Source: Lewinellaceae bacterium (GTDB lineage Bacteria; Bacteroidota; Bacteroidia; Chitinophagales; Saprospiraceae). From it: a DNA stretch of 64,000 nt. The position numbers and the translations under genes are program-made. Positions 16,992 to 25,577 of this stretch are shown piece after piece; position 1 is the first letter of the stretch; the number at the start of each line of letters is the position of its first letter. The stretch lies in the NCBI GenBank assembly GCA_020636135.1, contig JACJYK010000001.1, positions 3,210,501 through 3,274,500 of the forward strand. The letters run 5' to 3'. A model generated the notes under the pieces. That model saw only the letters and a program-made list of their open reading frames with translations. It did no database searches and was not told the origin of the DNA.

Positions 16992-18644
16992 TTAAAGCGA
17001 AACGCCTCGTTTCCAGGGGATGAAATCATCCTGACCCAACCGCTCGGCGTGGGGGATTGCATCTCCACTCGCAACTTTGATGATGTATTCAAGAAGCTCC
17101 CTCCCTTTGGATTCAATGGTATCTTCACCGGAAATGATTGTCCCCGCATTCACATCAATAATGTCCGCCATACGGTTAGCCAGGACGGTATTGCTGGCCA
17201 TCTTTACCGTAGGCGCTATCGGGTTCCCGGTAGGGGTTCCCAGTCCGGTGGTAAAGACGATGATCGTGGCTCCAGATCCCACCATGGCTGTCGTTGATTC
17301 AACGTCATTACCCGGCGTACACAACAGGTTCAGGCCGGGTTTATAGATCTGTTCGGTATAATCCAATACATCGGTCACCGGTGATGTGCCTCCCTTCTTG
17401 GCTGCTCCGGCAGACTTCATGGCGTCAGTAATCAGACCGTCACGAATATTGCCAGGCGAAGGATTCATATCAAATCCCGAACCCACAGCCTTTGCCCGGC
17501 TGGAATAGGCCCGCATAATATCTTCAAATTTATGCGCCGTTCGGTCATCCACACACCGGTTGATCAGTTCCTGCTCTACCCCGTTAAGTTCCGGGAACTC
17601 TGACAGAACGGTGGTGGCTCCCAGTGCAACCAACAGGTCCGAAGCGTACCCCAAAGCCGGATTGGCTGAGATGCCGGAAAATCCATCTGACCCACCGCAT
17701 TCCAGGCCCAGTGTCAATTTCGATAAAGGCGCAGGTTGGCGCTGGCATTTATTCGCTTCCATCAAACCCACAAAGGTGTGTTTAACCGCTTCGGCAATAA
17801 AATCACGTTCGGAAAGGCTTTTTTGCTGCTCCAGCATATACACGGGCTTACCTAATTCAGGTGCAAATTCCTGCAGTGCCTGTTCCATGAGCTGGTACTG
17901 GGCATTCTGACATCCAAGACTGAGAACGGTAGCACCAGCGACGTTGGCATTTGCCACATAGCCTGCCAGCAATCTCGTCAGTGCTTCTGCATCCTGGCGC
18001 GTGCCACCACAGCCTCCTTCATGGATTAGAAACTTGATCCCATCCACTTGTGGAAACAGGCGCTGACGAGCCAGATCTTCGGCTTCCCGGATGACGGGCG
18101 TTTGTAAGATGGTATCTGCAGTAGCCCCAGTGCGATAGAGTTGTACCAATGGATTGATGTCCACAGAAAACTCCTTGCCGCTGACATAACCCAGCTGGCT
18201 CAGCATCGCCTCACGAATCACCTTGACATTGCGGTTCTCGCAAAAAACCAACGGTATGACCAGCCAGTAATTCCGGGTCCCCACCTTGCCATCCTTTCGG
18301 TGGAATCCCTGAAATGTCTTCTCCGCAAAATCGGTGATATCCGGTACTGTCCAGCTCAGTTTTCTTTCCCCAACTGTGTAATCTCCGGAGTCGTGGGAGA
18401 TATTCTGACGGCTGATGCGCGTTCCCGCCGGAATGCCGGACAGGGCTTTGCCCACCAGTACACCGTACATTATAATGGAGTCACCGGCCGCAAAGGTGCG
18501 CTCCGCAAATTTATGCTTTGCAGGGACATCCTCCGTCACCTGAAAAGTATCTCCAAGCAGCGTAACACTATCCCCGGCTTTCAGGTCCTGCAAGGCTACA
18601 ATCACATTATCCTGGGGGTGCACTTTTAATATCGGACTATTCAC
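16992..18644 (-). CDS. uxaA: Altronate dehydratase
   Basis: 550-residue altronate dehydratase, which removes water from D-altronate to give 2-keto-3-deoxygluconate. The N-terminal SAF-like domain (about 1-100) ends with 'IPAGTRISRQN', and the large UxaA catalytic domain follows. Diagnostic blocks are 'KVGTRNYWLVIPLVFCENRN', 'HEGGCGGTRQDA', 'LGLECGGSDGFSGISANPA', 'MNPSPGNIRDGLITDAMKSAGAAKKG' region and 'LLCTPGNDVESTT'. The conserved Cys residues probably bind iron. Spacing to the upstream eda gene is 27 bp, consistent with one operon. Confidence 0.95.
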   Translation of the reverse strand: MNSPILKVHPQDNVIVALQDLKAGDSVTLLGDTFQVTEDVPAKHKFAERTFAAGDSIIMYGVLVGKALSGIPAGTRISRQNISHDSGDYTVGERKLSWTVPDITDFAEKTFQGFHRKDGKVGTRNYWLVIPLVFCENRNVKVIREAMLSQLGYVSGKEFSVDINPLVQLYRTGATADTILQTPVIREAEDLARQRLFPQVDGIKFLIHEGGCGGTRQDAEALTRLLAGYVANANVAGATVLSLGCQNAQYQLMEQALQEFAPELGKPVYMLEQQKSLSERDFIAEAVKHTFVGLMEANKCQRQPAPLSKLTLGLECGGSDGFSGISANPALGYASDLLVALGATTVLSEFPELNGVEQELINRCVDDRTAHKFEDIMRAYSSRAKAVGSGFDMNPSPGNIRDGLITDAMKSAGAAKKGGTSPVTDVLDYTEQIYKPGLNLLCTPGNDVESTTAMVGSGATIIVFTTGLGTPTGNPIAPTVKMASNTVLANRMADIIDVNAGTIISGEDTIESKGRELLEYIIKVASGDAIPHAERLGQDDFIPWKRGVSL

Positions 18645-18671
18645 TTTGTACTATTTCGGACAGTGACACGA

Positions 18672-19340
18672 TTATTTACGCAACTCATGGATGAGATCCA
18701 GAGCTTCACGCACATTTTTTTCCAAACCTGCAAAATCACGATTTTTAATCACATGACCTGAGATCAGCTGGGAGCCCATACCCACGCAGGTTACCCCGGC
18801 ATCGAACCAGGATTTAAGACTTTCACGGGTTGGTGCTACACCACCGGTAGGCATAACGCTGGTCCATGGTTGCGGGCCGAGAATAGCCTTAACAAATTCA
18901 GGTCCATAGGTCCCGCCCGGAAACAATTTGACGATTTCACAGCCCAGCTCTTCTGCCCGGCAAATCTCCGTCAAAGAGCCGCAACCCGGGGACCAGAGAA
19001 CCTTTTTCCGGTTGCAAACGAGGGCAATATCCTCACGCAATACGGGCGTGACGACAAAATTAGCTCCCAGCTGCAAATACAGGGAAGCGGTGCCTGCATC
19101 CGTAACCGAGCCGACACCAAGGATCATTTCCGGTAATTCTTTAGCACAGTATTTATTGAGCTCGCCAAACACCTCATGGGCATAGTCACCGCGATTGGTA
19201 AATTCCAGCAGACGTGCACCTCCCTGGTAGCAAGCTTTTAAAATCTCTTTCCCCAATTCCACATCCGCATGGTAATAGAGGGGTACCATGCCATTGGAGG
19301 CCATGGTTTGCGCTACTTGTAAACGTGTGAAACGAGCCAT
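18672..19340 (-). CDS. eda: 2-dehydro-3-deoxy-phosphogluconate aldolase (KDPG/KHG aldolase)
   Basis: 222-residue class I aldolase splitting 2-keto-3-deoxy-6-phosphogluconate into pyruvate and glyceraldehyde-3-phosphate. It is a TIM barrel with catalytic Glu46 in 'LLEFTNRGD' and the Schiff-base Lys138 in 'EIVKLFPGG'. The substrate loops 'GVGSVTDAG' and 'VMPTGGVAP' are also present. It occupies the last step of the galacturonate route, between kdgK (47 bp) and uxaA (27 bp) in a same-strand run. The enzyme may also accept 4-hydroxy-2-oxoglutarate, as many homologues do. Confidence 0.93.
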   Translation of the reverse strand: MARFTRLQVAQTMASNGMVPLYYHADVELGKEILKACYQGGARLLEFTNRGDYAHEVFGELNKYCAKELPEMILGVGSVTDAGTASLYLQLGANFVVTPVLREDIALVCNRKKVLWSPGCGSLTEICRAEELGCEIVKLFPGGTYGPEFVKAILGPQPWTSVMPTGGVAPTRESLKSWFDAGVTCVGMGSQLISGHVIKNRDFAGLEKNVREALDLIHELRK

Positions 19341-19387
19341 GTTTTGAATTACGATTTAGGATTTGGAATACATTCTACATTCAACTT

Positions 19388-20422
19388 TCATCGCGATACC
19401 CGCCCGCTGGCATCCCCTTTCATGAGTTGCTGAACTTCTGCTACCGTAACCAGGTTGGCATCACCGTAGATCGAGTGCTTCAAACAGGAAGCGGCAACTG
19501 CAAAATTCAAAGCCTGCTGATCGTCCGGATAGGTTAGTAATCCATAGATCAGCCCCCCCATGAAGCTGTCACCACCGCCTACCCGGTCCACCATATGGGT
19601 GATGTTATAACTGGGTGCGGTCACCAGCTCTTTTCCATTGTATAAAACGCCGGTCCAGGTATTGTGCGATGCCGAAATGCTTCCGCGCAAGGTAATGATG
19701 GCTTTCTTGCATCTCGGGAACCGGGTCATTAGTTGCTGGCACACCGACTGATACGCCAGCGCATCCATGGAGTCTTCTTTGGTGACATCAACCCCTTCGG
19801 GATGGATGCCAAAGTGCTTCTCCGCATCTTCTTCATTTCCCAGGATCACATCACATCCCGCTACCAGCTCCGGCATAACCTCGGATGACTTCTTCCCGTA
19901 CTTCCATAGGTTTTTCCGGTAATTGAGGTCCGTGGATACCGTCACTCCCAGCCGGTTGGCGGCTTGTATGGCTTCCAGCATTGCTTCCGCGGCGCCCTGT
20001 GATATCGCCGGGGTGATCCCGGTCCAGTGGAACCATTGTGCATCCCTGAATACCTCATCCCAGTCCACCATACCTTTGGAAATCGAGGCCATGCCGCTGT
20101 GCGCACGATCGTAGACCACCTTGCTTCCACGGGCCATGGCTCCCATTTCCAGGAAATAGATACCCATACGTTCACCACCTCTCAGAATATATTGTGTGCC
20201 TACCGAGCGTTTTTTCATTTCCATAATTGCGCACTCCCCGATCTCATTAGACGGAATACGGCTCACAAATTCAACCGGCAGGCCATAGTTGGCAAGGGAT
20301 ACTGCAACATTTGATTCACCGCCGCCATAGACGACATCGAAGGATGCAGCCTGGGAAAAACGCAAAAATCCCGGTGGGGTCAGGCGTAACATGATTTCAC
20401 CAAAGGTGACGATTTTCTTCAT
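19388..20422 (-). CDS. kdgK: 2-keto-3-deoxygluconate kinase (PfkB family)
   Basis: 344-residue ribokinase-family sugar kinase. The N terminus 'TFGEIMLRLTPPG' and 'YGGGESNVAVSLANYG' is characteristic of KDG kinases. The C-terminal PfkB signature 'DRVGGGDSFMGGLIYG' carries the catalytic Asp and the anion hole. It phosphorylates 2-keto-3-deoxygluconate to KDPG, linking altronate dehydratase to the aldolase. It lies 12 bp after uxaC and 47 bp before eda. The position in the cluster makes the substrate assignment more secure than sequence alone. Confidence 0.92.
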   Translation of the reverse strand: MKKIVTFGEIMLRLTPPGFLRFSQAASFDVVYGGGESNVAVSLANYGLPVEFVSRIPSNEIGECAIMEMKKRSVGTQYILRGGERMGIYFLEMGAMARGSKVVYDRAHSGMASISKGMVDWDEVFRDAQWFHWTGITPAISQGAAEAMLEAIQAANRLGVTVSTDLNYRKNLWKYGKKSSEVMPELVAGCDVILGNEEDAEKHFGIHPEGVDVTKEDSMDALAYQSVCQQLMTRFPRCKKAIITLRGSISASHNTWTGVLYNGKELVTAPSYNITHMVDRVGGGDSFMGGLIYGLLTYPDDQQALNFAVAASCLKHSIYGDANLVTVAEVQQLMKGDASGRVSR

Positions 20423-20434
20423 AGAACTTTTGTA

Positions 20435-21835
20435 TTATTCAAACTCAAAATATTGCTTCGCATTGTAATAACAAATATCACGGACCAGACTTCCCAACCA
20501 TGGGGTGTCATTTGGCAATTCACCATTGTGGACATCGCGGCCGATCAAATTACACAGGATGCGGCGAAAGTATTCATGACGCGGAAAGGACAAAAAGCTG
20601 CGACTATCGGTCAGCATGCCGACGAAACAGCTCAATAACCCAATATTGGAAAGGGCATTGATTTGGCGTTCCATACCGTCTTTCTGGTCAAGGTACCACC
20701 AGCCGGACCCAAACTGCATTTTGCCCCGTACACTACCATCGTTGAAATTGCCGATCATGCTGGCCATGATTTCATTGTCTGCGGGGTTTAAATTGTACAA
20801 TATGGTCTTTGCCAGTTTATTTTCATTATCCAGACGATTCAGAAAATGGGCCAGAGATCTTGCCTGCGGATAGTCCCCAATGCTGTCGAAGCCCGTATCG
20901 GGCCCCAATTCGCGCAACATGCGACTATTGGCATTGCGCAATGCTCCGAGGTGAAACTGCTGAACCCAGCCCTGGGTGGCATACATCTTGCCCAGTTCGA
21001 ACAGCACACAGGACTGGTATTTTATGGCCTCCTCCCGGGTTATGAAAACTCCGATCTTTCTCTTTTGAAAAATTTCATTGACTTCCTTTTCCGTATAATC
21101 GGCAGCATAGATGTGTTCCAGTCCATGGTCCGAAAGTTTACAACCATTCCGGTTAAAATATTCAACCCGGATTTTCAATACATCCAGCAGATCTTCCAAC
21201 GTCCCGATGGAACGATCTGCCACCGCCTCCAGTTTTGCGATGTAATCCAAGAATCCTTCCCGCTCGATCAACAGCGCTTTATCGGGACGAAATGCTGGCA
21301 GCATCCGGACTGGGCTCCCATCACGGTATACCTTTTGATGAAATGCAAGATCATCGATGGGGTCGTCCGTGGTACAGACCACTTCCACCTTCATTTTTTG
21401 CAGGAGAGACCGGGTCGAAAATTCCGGCGTGGCCAATAAGGCGGAGGTGTGATCGTAAATTCCCGGAGCTGAGCCTGAATTCAATAGTTCGTTCACCCCA
21501 AAGTATCTTTTGAGCTCCAGGTGGGTCCAGTGAAAAAGGGGATTGCGTGCGGTAAATGGCACGGCTTCAGCCCATTTTTGAAATTTTTCCTGGTCGCTGG
21601 CATCTCCGGTAATGAATCGTTCCGGAACACCAAGGGTCCGCATTGCCCGCCATTTGTAATGGTCTCCATAAAGCCAGATGACGGTGATGTTGTCAAAATT
21701 CTGATCACCGGCGATGTCACCGGGAGGGAGATGGTTGTGGTAATCAATGATCCCCATTTCCTTTGCATAATCGTGATACAAGACCTTGGCGGTCTGGTTT
21801 TCCAGCAGGAAATCCTCATCAAGAAATGGCTTCAT
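20435..21835 (-). CDS. uxaC: Glucuronate/galacturonate isomerase
   Basis: 466-residue uronate isomerase of the amidohydrolase superfamily, the usual length for UxaC. It converts D-galacturonate to D-tagaturonate (and D-glucuronate to D-fructuronate). The metal-binding 'IIDYHNHLPPGDIA' (HxH) is near residue 33. Later family blocks include 'CTTDDPIDDL', 'QFHLGALRNANSRM', 'GFDSIGDYPQA' and 'LTDSRSFLSFPRHEYFRRILC'. It is the second gene of the cluster, 42 bp after the acetylesterase gene. No uxuA/uxuB mannonate-branch genes are nearby, so the cluster serves galacturonate. Confidence 0.95.
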   Translation of the reverse strand: MKPFLDEDFLLENQTAKVLYHDYAKEMGIIDYHNHLPPGDIAGDQNFDNITVIWLYGDHYKWRAMRTLGVPERFITGDASDQEKFQKWAEAVPFTARNPLFHWTHLELKRYFGVNELLNSGSAPGIYDHTSALLATPEFSTRSLLQKMKVEVVCTTDDPIDDLAFHQKVYRDGSPVRMLPAFRPDKALLIEREGFLDYIAKLEAVADRSIGTLEDLLDVLKIRVEYFNRNGCKLSDHGLEHIYAADYTEKEVNEIFQKRKIGVFITREEAIKYQSCVLFELGKMYATQGWVQQFHLGALRNANSRMLRELGPDTGFDSIGDYPQARSLAHFLNRLDNENKLAKTILYNLNPADNEIMASMIGNFNDGSVRGKMQFGSGWWYLDQKDGMERQINALSNIGLLSCFVGMLTDSRSFLSFPRHEYFRRILCNLIGRDVHNGELPNDTPWLGSLVRDICYYNAKQYFEFE

Positions 21836-21877
21836 TGGTTCTATCGATATTGAAAGGTGATTCCGGACCGGATGTTA

Positions 21878-22642
21878 TCAATCGATTGCGCAATACATCC
21901 GTAAAGGTAACTGAAGTGCCCGAATACTTTCAATGACCAGCATGGCAAATTGTCTCGCTCCGGCCGGATTAAGATGTGTATCGTCTTGTTTTCCGTCCGG
22001 TAATGCCGGATACTTGCCTGGCGGCACCCAGAGGTACAGCGATTTGGAATCCTCCGGCCCCAACCTGGACACCAACTGCTCCGTCATCCACTGCATATCA
22101 ATAAATGGTACCTCCAGCTCCGTAGCAACCTGCCGGCAAACCAGTGGATAAGTACCGTGCGTGTCAGTCAGGGTACCCTGCTCGTTGAAATGCCTTCGAA
22201 CAATGGGTGAAAGCAAAACAGGGTTCGCTCCTTTCATCCGTGTATCGTTGACAAATTTGATCAGATTATAACGAAATCCGGTATTGGGATTGGTATATCG
22301 TGATGGATCCTCTTCCTTCTCATCGTTGTGTCCAAACTGGATGAATACATAATCACCCGGCCTTAAATTCCGTACGATCTCATCCCAGCGGCCTTCGTCC
22401 AGAAAACTTTTGGAGCTTCTGCCATTAACCGCATGGTTCTCAACCCGGACCCGGTTATCGAAAAAGGTTTTGAAGAGCTGCCCCCATCCCCGCTCAGGAT
22501 TCTCTTCCGGCGTACCCGGCTTATCTGCCATCGTCGAGTCTCCTACCAGGTATACCGTCAATACCGGATCAACCGCAGCAAATCCACCCAGCAGTATCAT
22601 CCCGGAAAAAAGAAACAGAATCCGCCACAATCGATTTATCAT
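21878..22642 (-). CDS. Rhamnogalacturonan acetylesterase-like SGNH hydrolase (CE12)
   Basis: 254-residue exported esterase of the SGNH/GDSL superfamily. After a signal peptide (hydrophobic 'ILFLFSGMILLGGFAA'), block I 'VYLVGDSTMADK' carries the nucleophile Ser. Block II is 'NHAVNGRSSKSF', block III 'FIQFGHND', and the C-terminal acid/base pair is 'DDTHLNPAGA'. This layout matches CE12 rhamnogalacturonan acetylesterases, which deacetylate pectin. It is the first gene of the minus-strand run leading into uxaC, which links pectin deacetylation with galacturonate catabolism. The substrate assignment is supported by this context. Confidence 0.88.
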   Translation of the reverse strand: MINRLWRILFLFSGMILLGGFAAVDPVLTVYLVGDSTMADKPGTPEENPERGWGQLFKTFFDNRVRVENHAVNGRSSKSFLDEGRWDEIVRNLRPGDYVFIQFGHNDEKEEDPSRYTNPNTGFRYNLIKFVNDTRMKGANPVLLSPIVRRHFNEQGTLTDTHGTYPLVCRQVATELEVPFIDMQWMTEQLVSRLGPEDSKSLYLWVPPGKYPALPDGKQDDTHLNPAGARQFAMLVIESIRALQLPLRMYCAID

Positions 22643-22675
22643 AAACCCAGTTTAATTTCATTAATTGGACTTGCT

Positions 22676-22710
22676 GTCCCGGATAAAAAATGTATCCTTT
22701 AAATCCGGAC
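22676..22710. promoter_or_regulatory. Inverted repeat upstream of the uronate cluster
   Basis: GTCCCGGAT (22676-22684) and ATCCGGAC (22703-22710) are inverted repeats with one extra C in the left arm. They lie 34 bp upstream of the acetylesterase start codon in the divergent gap to the ACT-domain gene. This is a possible operator for the uronate operon; no regulator gene is adjacent. Confidence 0.3.
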
Positions 22711-22788
22711 ACGTCCTAAAATTAGTTATTTCGACCAATTGACCCTTCTCGAAAAAACCAGCATAAGTTTGGGAAAATATATTGCATC

Positions 22789-23175
22789 ATGGATAAAAAG
22801 ATCAGGCTGCACCAATTGAATTTTCCGATAGGAATTACCCAATTACCCTTAACGGAACCCATACCGCACTGGGTTTTCGACAGTCCATTTTTTCAATTGG
22901 TGCGCACTCCTGATGAATGTTCAGTTGTTTGTGCGATGGAATATTTCCCTGATAAACTGATTGTTGAGCCACGCTGGAAAGGGTTCTATGTCGAAGGCCC
23001 CCTGGATTTTTCCCTGACCGGCATTCTCCATCAAATAACCTCTCCCCTGGCTAAGGCAGCCATTCCCATCTTCGCCATTTCCACTTTCCTCACGGATTAT
23101 GTACTGGTCCGGGAAATGGATTGGGGCCGGGCTATTGAAGCGCTCGGACAAGCCGGAATGGAGGTTCTGGATTAA
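22789..23175 (+). CDS. ACT-domain protein (CASTOR/ACT_7-like)
   Basis: 128-residue cytoplasmic protein built of ACT-like folds. The second half, 'GPLDFSLTGILHQITSPLAKAAIPIFAISTFLTDYVLVREMDW', matches the ACT_7/CASTOR type found in single-protein amino-acid sensors and aspartate kinases (LTGILhxItxPLaxAxIpIFaiSTfxTDYvLV). The motif order is convincing; no enzymatic domain is attached. These small proteins are common and mostly uncharacterised, probably binding an amino acid. It sits 51 bp before the 5-formyl-THF cyclo-ligase gene on the same strand. Confidence 0.82.
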   Translation: MDKKIRLHQLNFPIGITQLPLTEPIPHWVFDSPFFQLVRTPDECSVVCAMEYFPDKLIVEPRWKGFYVEGPLDFSLTGILHQITSPLAKAAIPIFAISTFLTDYVLVREMDWGRAIEALGQAGMEVLD

Positions 23176-23226
23176 TGCGTTGATATCGGAACTAATAAAT
23201 GCACTAGCTTTACATTTGTGGAAGCA

Positions 23227-23802
23227 ATGGAAGACCAGACCCGATTAAAAAAGTCCATGCGGCGGTATTACAGCCAGCTACGTTCCGCTATGCCTCGGGA
23301 GGAAAGAAGTGAGGCTGAAACCACCATTTGCCATCAATTGAAGGAAATGCTGCTCACATGGAAAGCACACCGGATACACACGTACCTGCCAATGGGTGAA
23401 GAAGTAAATATCTGGCCGGTCATCCGCTGGGCGATAGGGGCAGGCATGGAGCTCACCGTCCCCAAGACCTTGCCCAAAAGAAGATTGGAACACCTACTAT
23501 TTCTAGATCCTGAGGACCTGACTTACGGAGTATTCGGCACGCGGCATCCAAGACTGGCTGTTCCAAACCCCGGCCCCTATGATGTCATTCTGGTGCCGGG
23601 CCTCGCATTTGATTCGCAGGGCAATCGTCTGGGTTATGGTGCCGGTTATTACGATCATTTCCTGACAGAGCAACCAGCTGCCATCAAAGTAGGCATCTGT
23701 TTTTCGGAACAAATTGCACAATCCGTCCCTCACGAAGATCACGACATTCCGATGGATGCCGTCATCACCGAGCATGGTTTGGAATCCGGATCACTCCAAT
23801 AA
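23227..23802 (+). CDS. 5-formyltetrahydrofolate cyclo-ligase
   Basis: About 191-residue enzyme that converts 5-formyl-THF to 5,10-methenyl-THF using ATP. Basic N-terminal helix 'RLKKSMRRYYSQLR' and the C-terminal signature 'DVILVPGLAFDSQGNRLGYG' followed by 'AGYYDHFL' (GYGxGYYD) carry the nucleotide and folate site. The ATG at 23227 is preferred over a GTG at 23218. It follows the ACT-domain gene closely. Genes of this family are often called ygfA or fau; the function is housekeeping one-carbon metabolism. Confidence 0.93.
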   Translation: MEDQTRLKKSMRRYYSQLRSAMPREERSEAETTICHQLKEMLLTWKAHRIHTYLPMGEEVNIWPVIRWAIGAGMELTVPKTLPKRRLEHLLFLDPEDLTYGVFGTRHPRLAVPNPGPYDVILVPGLAFDSQGNRLGYGAGYYDHFLTEQPAAIKVGICFSEQIAQSVPHEDHDIPMDAVITEHGLESGSLQ

Positions 23803-23907
23803 CATTGAACCGGGTGATGACCATGGTGGAAAAAATACTGTGCGCATTTGCAGTCACATACATATGGTGTGCCTACATTTCTACGTTAAAATTTACAAAA
23901 CATCCAC

Positions 23908-25398
23908 ATGCGGTTACTGTCCCCCTTCCTGGTTATTCTGCTATGGCCTGTAATCCTCTCCGCCCGCCAGATCACCATTGGTCAGGCTGGTGATTATGCC
24001 CGGTTAAGTGACCTCAATGAACTGATTACCGCCGGAGACACCCTCCTGCTTTTGGATGCATTGTATCAGGATGGTACTCAGTTTCTGGAAAACTGGCATG
24101 GCAGCGCACAGGCTCCTGTCGTTATCCAACCTGCTTCGGGCCATACAGTGATTTTCCGCGGCGGCACGGAAGCCCTGCATCTGGTGAGCTGTTCGTATGT
24201 GGTGATCGAAGGACTGATCGTGGAACAGCAAACCGGCAATGGGATCAATATTGACGACGGGGGTAACTACGATGTACCAACCCATCACATTACTTTGCGT
24301 AACTGCGTATTCCGGGATATGGCCGCAGATGGCAACAACGACCTGCTTAAGTTGTCCGGCCTGGATGACTTCCTGGTGGAACAATGCACCTTCATCAATG
24401 GCGGTGACGGCGGCAGCGGCATCGACATGGTTGGTTGCCATCATGGCACGATCCAGGATAACTATTTTGACCGGGCAGGTGTCAGTGGCATCCAGGCGAA
24501 AGGTGGCACGCAATACATCCTTATACAACGCAATATCCTGAAGGATATGGGGCAACGCGCCGTGAATCTGGGCGGCAGTACCGGGCTGGAATATTTCCGT
24601 CCCCCACTGAGTAACCCAATCCGGGATGCATTCGAAGCCGCAGATCTGGATGTCTATTCCAATGTATTTGTAGGTACCTGGTCACCAATAGCCTATGTTG
24701 GCAGCATCCGGGTGAACGTCATCAACAATACCATCTATCATCCGGAAAACTGGGTATTCCGTATCCTGCAGGAGACCACCGAACCAGGCTTCCTTGCCTG
24801 TGCAAATAATGTATTCCAAAACAACCTGATAGTTCTGGAACACGACCTTACGGAGGTAAATGTGGGCCCCAATACCGATCCGGAGTCTTTTACCATCAGC
24901 CACAATCTATGGTTCAATGAGTCGACGGACAACTGGAGCCCTACCCTTCCGGTCAATGATCCGGCACAGCTTACCGGGGATCCATTACTGTTTGATCCGG
25001 AGAACGGCGACTTTCAGCCAGCTCCTGTAAGTCCGGTCATAGGAAAAGGAAAATCCGGGAATGGCCCTGAAACAGATTTTCTGGGCAAGCCATTTCAGGA
25101 TCCACCCTCAATAGGCGCCATCGAAGGCAGTATGGCAACTACACTCCGACACAATACCCAGCTACAGGAAGCATTGGAGATATCACCGTCAATCGGTCAT
25201 GATTATGTTAAAATTCGAATCCCGGTTACGGAGGGGATGCTGCAGATCGTATCCGTGGACGGGCGACTATTGGAAATACATACCGTGCGTAGTCAAGACA
25301 TCCGGGTGGACATAAGCCAATATCCGGCTGGCATTTATTGGGCTACCTGGTTAGCTCCGCATGGAAAGTCCATCACTGGTAAATTTATCAAAGAGTAG
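23908..25398 (+). CDS. T9SS type A secreted right-handed beta-helix protein
   Basis: 496-residue exported protein. The signal peptide (MRLLSPFLVILLWPVILSA) is followed by a parallel beta-helix domain (about 50-340) with right-handed-helix rungs such as 'LVSCSYVVIEGLIVE', 'HHITLRNCVFRDM', 'DDFLVEQCTFING' and 'YILIQRNILKDMG'. The last 70 residues form a type A T9SS sorting domain ('VSVDGRLLEIHTVRSQDIRV', 'YPAGIYWATWL', 'KFIKE'). Such folds occur in pectate lyases, chondroitinases and other polysaccharide-active proteins. No catalytic residues can be assigned with confidence, and position near the pectin-linked cluster is only suggestive. The downstream gene is a DUF5916 protein. Confidence 0.83.
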   Translation: MRLLSPFLVILLWPVILSARQITIGQAGDYARLSDLNELITAGDTLLLLDALYQDGTQFLENWHGSAQAPVVIQPASGHTVIFRGGTEALHLVSCSYVVIEGLIVEQQTGNGINIDDGGNYDVPTHHITLRNCVFRDMAADGNNDLLKLSGLDDFLVEQCTFINGGDGGSGIDMVGCHHGTIQDNYFDRAGVSGIQAKGGTQYILIQRNILKDMGQRAVNLGGSTGLEYFRPPLSNPIRDAFEAADLDVYSNVFVGTWSPIAYVGSIRVNVINNTIYHPENWVFRILQETTEPGFLACANNVFQNNLIVLEHDLTEVNVGPNTDPESFTISHNLWFNESTDNWSPTLPVNDPAQLTGDPLLFDPENGDFQPAPVSPVIGKGKSGNGPETDFLGKPFQDPPSIGAIEGSMATTLRHNTQLQEALEISPSIGHDYVKIRIPVTEGMLQIVSVDGRLLEIHTVRSQDIRVDISQYPAGIYWATWLAPHGKSITGKFIKE

Positions 25399-25577
25399 CG
25401 CGGCGTTGAAGCAATCCCAGAGCGCTAAGTAGTTTGTATACACCCCGAAAATTCTGGAATAGTCTTCTAAAATCCCACTTACGGATAGCATAATCCTTCT
25501 TACGGCATAACCATTTTCTGGGAACATGAAATGATTGAATTTTGATCAGGAATCAAAATAAACTAATCTATTTCGAT

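Noticed and set aside
16775..17149. Open frame with TKHQTP/TTNHQP repeats overlapping the end of uxaA
   Set aside because: It is translation of the G/T-rich microrepeats running into the uxaA 3' end in the wrong frame.
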